Below are positions 5,625 to 10,146 of a stretch of DNA of 10,146 nt, one piece after another (positions within the stretch are counted from its first letter, which is position 1; the number at the start of each line of letters is the position of its first letter). Both the position numbers and the translations under genes were made by a program. The stretch lies in the NCBI GenBank assembly GCA_016210245.1, contig JACQUR010000275.1, positions 1 to 10,146 of the forward strand, in the 5' to 3' direction. The notes beneath the pieces are model-generated. The model had not been told where the DNA came from. It made no database searches and worked only from the letters and a program-made list of their open reading frames with translations. The stretch comes from Chloroflexota bacterium. GTDB taxonomy: Bacteria; Chloroflexota; UBA6077; JACQUR01.

Positions 5625-7040
5625 ATGTCGAGAGTAGCAGAGATGCGTGGGCTCACCGAGGACCTTCTGCGCTCCAATGAGGCGCGCATGGCCGAACGTG
5701 CTGCCCAGCATGAGGAGGTCCACCAGCGGCTGGCCGCGGGCCACGCCGCTCGAATGGCTGCGGCCGCGGCCCTCCACCAGGAGTTGGCCGATGGCCGGGC
5801 TGCTCGTCGCTCGGCCATGGCCGAGGCCATGGCTGGCACGAATCGCACCCGGGCGGCGATGGCGGCCAGCCAGCGCTCAGCCCTGGCCAGGGCGACGGCC
5901 GACCGCCAGGCGGAGGTCCTGGACCTGCGCGCGCGCACGCAGCGCTCGCTGCGGGACGTCCATGCCGCGCGCAGTGCCGGCGAGGCCGCGTTGAAGGGGG
6001 AACTGCGCCAGGGTTGGGCGGACTTCTCCCACCAGGTCGACGACCTGGTGGCCGGCACTCGCCAGGACCGGGCGACGACGGCGGCTGCCCAGGGTCAAGC
6101 GCTCCGCCAGGGTCGAGCGGATCTCTTCCAGCAGGTCAGCGACCTGGTGCATGAGCTCGATCAGGCCCGGGCGGCGATGGCGGCCAGCCAGCGCTCAGCC
6201 CTGGCGAGAGCGACGGCCGACCGCCAGGCTGAGGTCCAGGACCTGCGCGCGCGCACCCAGCGCGCGGTGCAGGACCTCCAGGCCGCTCGCAGCGCTGGCG
6301 AGGCCGCGTTGCAGGCGGGGCTGCGCCAGGATCGGATGGATAGCTTCCAGCAGGTGCGTGACCTGGTGGACGGCCTCCGCCAGGCCCGGGCGGCGATGGC
6401 GGCCGAGCAAGGCCAGGCGCTCCACCAGGATCGGACCGACCTGGCGGCCGGGACGGCCAGTTTCCTGGGCGAGGCGCATGGCACGCGCGCCGCCATGGCC
6501 GCGGCCCAGCGCGAGGCGCTGGGTGCCAGCCGTGCTGCCCTGCACGCGGACGTTTCCGCCAGCCTGGGAGGAGCCCGGGCGGGTCGCGCGGCGCTGGCCG
6601 AGAATCTGGCCGAGTTCGGCCACACCTGGCAGCGCTTCGCCCAGACGGTGGCAGCGCGGCGGGTGGGCGTCGAGCCCAGTATGCCGCCGACGGGTGAGAC
6701 GGAACCTGTGCCCTCACCCACCATGGAGGCGCAGCCTGCGCCCGCACCTGCGCCAGAGACGGAGCCCGCCTCGCCGCCGCCCACCGCGAAGGTGGAGCCC
6801 GCTCCACCACCGCCGCTGGCCGCGGGCCCTACCGTGCAGGCAGGCGTGGAAGTCGCCGGGCACGTGTCGGACGAGGCGGTCTTCAGCTATCTCGCCGACC
6901 ACCCGGATGGGGTACGGTTGGTCGAGCTCGAGGAGCACTTCCGGGCCCCACGCATCCGCCTGGCGGGAATCGTCAATCGTCTGATCGAGGAGAACAAGGC
7001 CCGCAAGGACGACGAGCGCAAGCTGTACTTCGCCACGTAG
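5625..7040 (+). CDS. gvpC: GvpC-like repeat protein with C-terminal winged-helix domain
   Basis: GvpC binds the outside of the vesicle and strengthens it. This 471-residue protein sits in the gvpC position between gvpA and gvpN. The start chosen is ATG at 5625, behind a weak GGAAA/GGGG region; ATG at 5643 is possible. Residues 76 to about 344 form Ala/Arg/Gln-rich helical repeats starting with R-A-A-M-A at 76, 115, 149, 182, 221, 255, 288 and 321, so units are 33-39 residues long and mostly 33-34. The pattern FL....xxR.A.A..Q..AL....R..L matches the 33-residue repeat I recall for cyanobacterial GvpC. The first 75 residues are degenerate versions of the repeat. A Pro-Glu-rich linker (about 350-408) leads to residues 413-471, which look like a winged helix-turn-helix (DEAVFSYLADHPDGVRLVEL, then a recognition-like helix RLAGIVNRLIEENKA). 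That domain is not part of GvpC as I know it. Its stop TAG begins the heptamer array that follows. Confidence 0.8.
   Translation: MSRVAEMRGLTEDLLRSNEARMAERAAQHEEVHQRLAAGHAARMAAAAALHQELADGRAARRSAMAEAMAGTNRTRAAMAASQRSALARATADRQAEVLDLRARTQRSLRDVHAARSAGEAALKGELRQGWADFSHQVDDLVAGTRQDRATTAAAQGQALRQGRADLFQQVSDLVHELDQARAAMAASQRSALARATADRQAEVQDLRARTQRAVQDLQAARSAGEAALQAGLRQDRMDSFQQVRDLVDGLRQARAAMAAEQGQALHQDRTDLAAGTASFLGEAHGTRAAMAAAQREALGASRAALHADVSASLGGARAGRAALAENLAEFGHTWQRFAQTVAARRVGVEPSMPPTGETEPVPSPTMEAQPAPAPAPETEPASPPPTAKVEPAPPPPLAAGPTVQAGVEVAGHVSDEAVFSYLADHPDGVRLVELEEHFRAPRIRLAGIVNRLIEENKARKDDERKLYFAT
5850..6485 (+). repeat. 318-bp tandem duplication inside the gvpC-like gene
   Basis: The segment 5850-6167 is repeated at 6168-6485 in phase (106 codons). 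The first roughly 150 bases of each copy are almost identical, beginning GGGCGGCGATGGCGGCCAGC at 5851 and 6169. The last third has diverged more. Each copy holds three protein repeats of 39, 34 and 33 residues. This shows how the repeat number of the coat protein has grown. Confidence 0.85.
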
Positions 7041-7129
7041 CAGCTATCAGCTCTCAGCCATCAGCCGTCAGCAAGGACGACTGATGGCTGACTACTGACG
7101 GCTGATAGCTAAAAGCTGATTGCTGACGG
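7038..7129. repeat. 7-bp repeat array with inverted arms (nnnCAGC family)
   Basis: Heptamers TAGCAGC, TATCAGC, TCTCAGC, CATCAGC and CGTCAGC run in register from 7038. After a short centre, GATGGCT, GACTACT, GACGGCT, GATAGCT, AAAAGCT and GATTGCT run from 7083, giving an imperfect long hairpin. The first heptamer contains the stop codon TAG of the gvpC-like gene. The array fills nearly the whole gap to gvpN, whose ribosome binding region (GGGG, about 7128-7131) follows at once. Confidence 0.85.
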
Positions 7130-7139
7130 GGATTGCTCA

Positions 7140-8105
7140 ATGCAACCAACTGATACCACCGCGGTGCTGGTCACCCGCCCCCGGGCTGGCTTCGTCGAGA
7201 CGCCGTTCGTCCGCGGTCTGACCGAGCGGGCGCTGGCCTACGTTGCGGCCGGCTATCCCGTCCACTTGCGCGGACCGTCGGGTTCGGGCAAGACGACCCT
7301 GGCGATGCATGTTGCCAACCGCATCGGCCGACCGATGATGCTGATCTGCGGCGACGACGAGTTCGGCTCCTCGGACCTGGTCGGCGGCCACTATGGCTAC
7401 CGGCGACGCAAGGTGATCGACAACTTCGTCCACACGGTCCTCAAGACCGAGGAGGACGTCGCCCAGCGCTGGGTGGACAACCGCCTGACGGTAGCCTGCC
7501 GCGAGGGGCTCACCCTGGTCTACGACGAGTTCACCCGCTCGCGACCCGAGGCCAACAACGTGCTGTTGTCCGTCCTGGAGGAGCGCGTGCTGGTGCTGCC
7601 GGCCCGCCGCAACGGCAGCAGCTACTTGAAGGTCCACCCCGACTTCGTGGCCATCTTCACCTCGAACCCGGAGGACTACGCTGGCGTCCACAAGACTCAG
7701 GATGCGCTGCGCGACCGGATGGTGACCATCGACCTCGACTACTTCGACCGCGAAACTGAGGTGGCGATCACCCAGTCCCGCTCGGGTGTGCCGCTGGAGG
7801 ACGCCGAGCGGATCGTCGACCTGGTGCGTGCCTGCCGCGCGGCAGGCGTCTCCGAATTCAGTCCCACCGTCCGCAGTTGCACCGTGATTGCCAAGGTGCT
7901 CGCCTTGCGCCAGGCGCGGGCGGCAGCGGGAGTCCTGGTGTTCGAACAGACCTGCCTCGACGTGCTGGCCGCAGAGGCGGGCCTGTCGAGCAAGGCAGGC
8001 AAGAAGGCGCAGCAACGGCGGCGGGATGCTATCCTCAGCTTGATTCGTCAGCACTGCCCGGCCGATATCGACGGGGTGGTGATCAGCCTGGCCCGGATGG
8101 CCTGA
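7140..8105 (+). CDS. gvpN: gas vesicle ATPase GvpN
   Basis: GvpN is an AAA+/MoxR-like ATPase needed for full-size gas vesicles, thought to act in vesicle growth with GvpC. The 321-residue product has the normal family length. It shows Walker A GPSGSGKT (45-52), a GDDEFGSSDLVGG segment (71-83) typical of GvpN, Walker B LVYDEF (126-131) followed by TRSRPEANN, sensor 1 FTSNPEDY (173-180) and the motif DALRDRMVTIDLDY (188-201) with candidate arginine fingers. The start is ATG at 7140, with a GGGG element about 8 bases upstream. It stands third in the operon, 99 bp after the gvpC-like gene and 24 bp before the next gene. The motifs are intact and the protein should be active. Identification is secure. 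Confidence 0.96.
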   Translation: MQPTDTTAVLVTRPRAGFVETPFVRGLTERALAYVAAGYPVHLRGPSGSGKTTLAMHVANRIGRPMMLICGDDEFGSSDLVGGHYGYRRRKVIDNFVHTVLKTEEDVAQRWVDNRLTVACREGLTLVYDEFTRSRPEANNVLLSVLEERVLVLPARRNGSSYLKVHPDFVAIFTSNPEDYAGVHKTQDALRDRMVTIDLDYFDRETEVAITQSRSGVPLEDAERIVDLVRACRAAGVSEFSPTVRSCTVIAKVLALRQARAAAGVLVFEQTCLDVLAAEAGLSSKAGKKAQQRRRDAILSLIRQHCPADIDGVVISLARMA

Positions 8106-8129
8106 TTTCCTGCGCAGAAGGGAGTTCAG

Positions 8130-8423
8130 GTGGCACGCATCAAGACCATGCAGGACGTCCACACGTTGCACAGCGTCCCCGGGCGTGCCATGCCGACGGA
8201 CGAGGGTGCAGTCTTCCTCCAGCTCCATCGCCTGGCCAATGAGAAGCTGCGGTTGGAGCGAGAGGTGGAGCTGTGGCTGCGCAAGAAGGAGCGCATCGAA
8301 CAGCGCATGCGCGAGATCGAGCAACAGATGGAGAGCCTGCGCCAGCTCGCGCCGAGCATGACCGTCGAGTCGACGGTCCGCAGCCCGAAGCAGTCCTGGC
8401 GCAGGATGACCCTGGAGTACTGA
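8130..8423 (+). CDS. small coiled-coil protein of the gas vesicle operon
   Basis: This 97-residue hydrophilic protein is not one I can name. The start is GTG at 8130, with GGAG 5 bases upstream and 24 bp after gvpN; ATG at 8148 is an alternative. Residues 1-30 are a short, possibly ordered head (RIKTMQDVHTLHSVPGRAMP). Residues 31-75 form a highly charged helix with heptad spacing of Leu/Ile/Met, which predicts a coiled coil. The tail is basic (RSPKQSWRRMTLEY). It has no signal peptide or membrane span. Lying between gvpN and gvpH, it is probably an accessory vesicle protein that dimerises or bridges other Gvp proteins. It does not resemble GvpG, GvpK or GvpJ as I know them. Confidence 0.8.
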   Translation: MARIKTMQDVHTLHSVPGRAMPTDEGAVFLQLHRLANEKLRLEREVELWLRKKERIEQRMREIEQQMESLRQLAPSMTVESTVRSPKQSWRRMTLEY

Positions 8424-8431
8424 ACCGGTTG

Positions 8432-8453
8432 GGGGCACGGCACGCCGTGCCCC
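8432..8453 (+). repeat. single hairpin related to the 35-bp units
   Basis: GGGGCACGGC (8432-8441) pairs with GCCGTGCCCC (8444-8453) around two bases, a 10-bp stem. It is followed by TACCG, the same ending as the three units at 3549-3653. It lies in the 56-bp gap between the coiled-coil gene and gvpH, so the family spreads within operons. There is no T-tract, so I do not call a terminator. Confidence 0.75.
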
Positions 8454-8479
8454 TACCGCGCACGGGGTGGAGGCGAGCG

Positions 8480-9034
8480 ATGCCTGAGCAACGACGGCCG
8501 GACGAACCGCGCCGCGGGCCACGACGGCCGTCCGAGGGCGAGATCCACGTTGAGCTGGGGTTCGGCGAGCTCTTCAAGGGGCTCGGGAGCTTTCTCGACC
8601 TCCTGGGCCAGATGGCTGAGGAGGGCAAGTCCGAGGTGAGCCGCAGCGGGGAAGTACACGGTCCGAGCGGGGTGCGCGGCGTGTACGGCTTCTCGGTCAA
8701 GATGGGGCTGGGCGGCGCGCCCACCGTGGAGCGCTTTGGCAACATCCGCTCCACAGAACGTGGCCCCGAGGTGTCTGAGGTGCGCGAGCCGCTGGCAGAC
8801 GTCTTCGACGAAGGCGACCACGTCCTGGTCGTCGCCGAGTTGCCCGGCGTGGTCGCGGACGCCATCAAGGTCGAGGTCAAGGACGACATTCTCAGCCTGA
8901 GCGCCGAGGGACGCAACCGGAAGTACGCCAAAGAGATCCTGCTGCCGGCCCTGGTCGATCCGTCGAGCCTGCGACACAGCTACCAGAACGGGATGCTCGA
9001 GGTCCGGCTGGACAAAGCAGTTAGGGGTCAGTAG
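8480..9034 (+). CDS. gvpH: gas vesicle Hsp20-family protein GvpH
   Basis: This 184-residue small heat-shock protein is probably a holdase that keeps aggregation-prone Gvp proteins soluble. The start is ATG at 8480, with GGAGG 6 bases upstream. Residues 1-20 are a basic, disordered tail. Residues 24-90 carry a Gly-rich conserved block (LGFGELFKGLGSFLDLL, then GVYGFSVKMGLGG and ERFGN) that I know from GvpH-type and some archaeal Hsp20 proteins. The alpha-crystallin domain spans about 102-179, with AELPGV (119-124) and the signature strand YQNGMLEVRL (168-177). It lies between a coiled-coil gene and a CDC48-type ATPase, which fits a chaperone module. Its stop codon TAG is the first three bases of the TAGATTT heptamer array. 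The symbol rests on context plus the N-terminal block. Confidence 0.9.
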   Translation: MPEQRRPDEPRRGPRRPSEGEIHVELGFGELFKGLGSFLDLLGQMAEEGKSEVSRSGEVHGPSGVRGVYGFSVKMGLGGAPTVERFGNIRSTERGPEVSEVREPLADVFDEGDHVLVVAELPGVVADAIKVEVKDDILSLSAEGRNRKYAKEILLPALVDPSSLRHSYQNGMLEVRLDKAVRGQ

Positions 9035-9120
9035 ATTTTAGATTTTAGATTTTAGATTTTAGATTTTGGATTGTGGACGGACGTCCTCAATCCAAAATCC
9101 AAAATCTAAAATCTAAAATC
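9032..9120. repeat. 7-bp repeat hairpin (TAGATTT family)
   Basis: Five TAGATTT heptamers run from 9032 to 9066, followed by TGGATTG. The arms 9041-9077 and 9084-9120 are inverted repeats of 37 bp with two mismatches around the loop CGGACG. The AT-rich element contrasts sharply with the GC-rich genes around it. It supplies the stop codon of gvpH and ends 4 bases before the ribosome binding site of the CDC48-type gene. It would form a long hairpin in the operon mRNA. Confidence 0.92.
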
Positions 9121-9133
9121 GCCGGAGAGTGGT

Positions 9134-10146
9134 ATGGCCGAGGAGTCCGGGCTCACGCTGCGCGTGGCCGAGGCGCTGCCCAAGGATGTCGGCCGGGGCA
9201 TCGCCCGGCTGGACCCGGCCGACATCGAGCGGCTGGGGGCTGCGATCGGCGACATCGTGGAGTTGGCCGGCAAGCGTCGGACCGTAGCCCGGCTCATGCC
9301 GGCCTACGCCGCCGAGCGCGGCAAGGGCCTGGTCCAGGTCGACGGGATCGTCCGCGAGAACGCCCAGGCGGGCCTGGACGAGCGGGTGCAGGTGCGCAAG
9401 GTCGTCCACCAGCCCGCGGCCAGCATCACGCTGGCCCCCAGCGCGGGCGCGCAGGCGGCATTGCGCGGCCAGGATGCCCGCTACCTGGGCCGCCTGCTGG
9501 AGGGGGTGCCGCTCCTGGCGGGCGATCGGGTGCGCGTCAACCTGTTCGTGACTCGCCCGCTCGACTTCGCGGTCAGCGAGACCTCCCCCCGCGACGTGGT
9601 GGTGGTGAGCGGCTCGACCGCGATCCGCATCAAGGGTGAGGCCGCCCCGGAGCGCCGGGGGCCGGCCATCTCCTACGAGGACATCGGCGGGCTGGGCAAG
9701 GAGATCGCGCGCATTCGCGAGATGATCGAGCTGCCGCTGCGCTACCCCGAGGTGTTCCAGCGGCTGGGCATCGATCCGCCCAAGGGCGTGCTGCTCTATG
9801 GCCCGCCGGGTGCTGGCAAGACCCTGATCGCTCGAGCCGTGGCCTACGAAACCTCCGCCTACTTCATCCACGTGGCCGGGCCCGAGGTCATCCACAAGTT
9901 CTACGGCGAGTCGGAAGCCCATCTGCGCAGCATCTTCCAGGATGCAGAGCAGCACGCCCCGAGCATCATCTTCCTGGACGAGATCGATGCCATCGCCCCC
10001 AAGCGCGAGGCGGTCCAGGGCGAGGTGGAGAAGCGCGTGGTAGCCCAGCTCCTGGCCCTGATGGACGGGTTGAAATCCCGCGGCCAGGTCATCGTGATCG
10101 CCGCCACCAACATCCCGAACGCGCTCGACCCGGCGCTCAGGCGGCC
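9134..10146 (+). CDS. CDC48/VCP-type AAA+ ATPase (3' end outside window)
   Basis: This is a partial gene, 337 codons present. Family members use ATP to unfold or extract proteins from complexes. The start is ATG at 9134, with GGAG 6 bases upstream. Residues about 5-170 form the CDC48 N-terminal domain (double-psi barrel start LTLRVAEALPKDVGRGIARL, then a second lobe ending near VVVVSG). The D1 ATPase begins at YEDIGGL (181-187). It has Walker A GPPGAGKT (223-230), pore-loop KFYGES (255-260), Walker B IIFLDE (278-283) and sensor 1 AATN (323-326). It is cut off at DPALRR, near the arginine fingers, so D2 cannot be judged. Such ATPases are standard in archaea and patchy in bacteria. Here it closes a run of gvpA, gvpC-like, gvpN, gvpH, suggesting a role in vesicle assembly, quality control or turnover. 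Confidence 0.95.
   Translation, partial: MAEESGLTLRVAEALPKDVGRGIARLDPADIERLGAAIGDIVELAGKRRTVARLMPAYAAERGKGLVQVDGIVRENAQAGLDERVQVRKVVHQPAASITLAPSAGAQAALRGQDARYLGRLLEGVPLLAGDRVRVNLFVTRPLDFAVSETSPRDVVVVSGSTAIRIKGEAAPERRGPAISYEDIGGLGKEIARIREMIELPLRYPEVFQRLGIDPPKGVLLYGPPGAGKTLIARAVAYETSAYFIHVAGPEVIHKFYGESEAHLRSIFQDAEQHAPSIIFLDEIDAIAPKREAVQGEVEKRVVAQLLALMDGLKSRGQVIVIAATNIPNALDPALRR

Noticed and set aside
7137..8522. 461-codon minus-strand open frame across the gvpN region
   Set aside because: It lies opposite gvpN, which has intact Walker and sensor motifs; the antisense product shows no domain and no ribosome binding site.
9032..9120. Intrinsic terminator after gvpH
   Set aside because: The long hairpin is AT-rich repeat sequence with no GC stem plus T-tract, and the next gene begins at once on the same strand.
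9073..9639. 188-codon plus-strand frame overlapping the start of the CDC48-type gene
   Set aside because: It starts inside the heptamer hairpin and is a +1 shadow rich in Arg, Gly and Pro; the true frame from 9134 encodes the conserved N domain.
1..10146. Insertion sequence or transposase
   Set aside because: No transposase-like product or terminal inverted repeats with target duplications were seen; the inverted repeats present are short non-coding elements.

Overview
This window is GC-rich, gene-dense bacterial DNA carrying the start of a gas vesicle (gvp) operon next to a small signalling block. The gvpA, gvpC-like, gvpN order recalls cyanobacteria. The added GvpH-type Hsp20 and CDC48-type ATPase, the high GC, and intergenic arrays of 7- and 8-bp repeats suggest a Chloroflexota-like bacterium. 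That placement is an inference; nothing in the window fixes the taxon.

Left part (1-2225, minus strand): a conserved hypothetical protein (33-656) is bracketed by two arrays of the same 7-bp repeat family, one of which (740-812) is an almost perfect palindrome. Next comes a receiver plus histidine kinase hybrid (816-1946). The divergent region 1947-2225 holds a perfect 42-bp palindrome made of two copies of an operator-like dyad.

Signalling block (2226-4330, plus strand): a soluble GAF-type NarL-class sensor kinase (2226-3491) and a LuxR/NarL-class response regulator (3668-4330) form an apparent cognate pair. They are separated by an octamer repeat and three tandem 35-bp hairpin units.

Gas vesicle block (4342-10146): a small alpha-crystallin-like gene (4342-4833, minus) diverges from the gvp operon. 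The operon runs on the plus strand: gvpA (5176-5394), a GvpC-like repeat protein with an unexpected C-terminal winged-helix domain (5625-7040), gvpN (7140-8105), a small coiled-coil protein (8130-8423), gvpH/Hsp20 (8480-9034) and a CDC48/VCP-type AAA+ ATPase cut by the window edge (9134 onward). GvpA would build the gas vesicle wall and the GvpC-like protein would coat and stiffen it. GvpN and the chaperone/ATPase genes would serve assembly or turnover. The other expected assembly genes (gvpF/L, J, K, G) are not in this window.

The most notable points are the GvpC-like/winged-helix fusion, the 7-bp repeat hairpins that supply the stop codons of three genes, the twin-dyad palindrome between two divergent signalling genes, and the CDC48 ATPase in a bacterial gas vesicle operon. 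I saw no tRNA, rRNA, transposase or CRISPR array.
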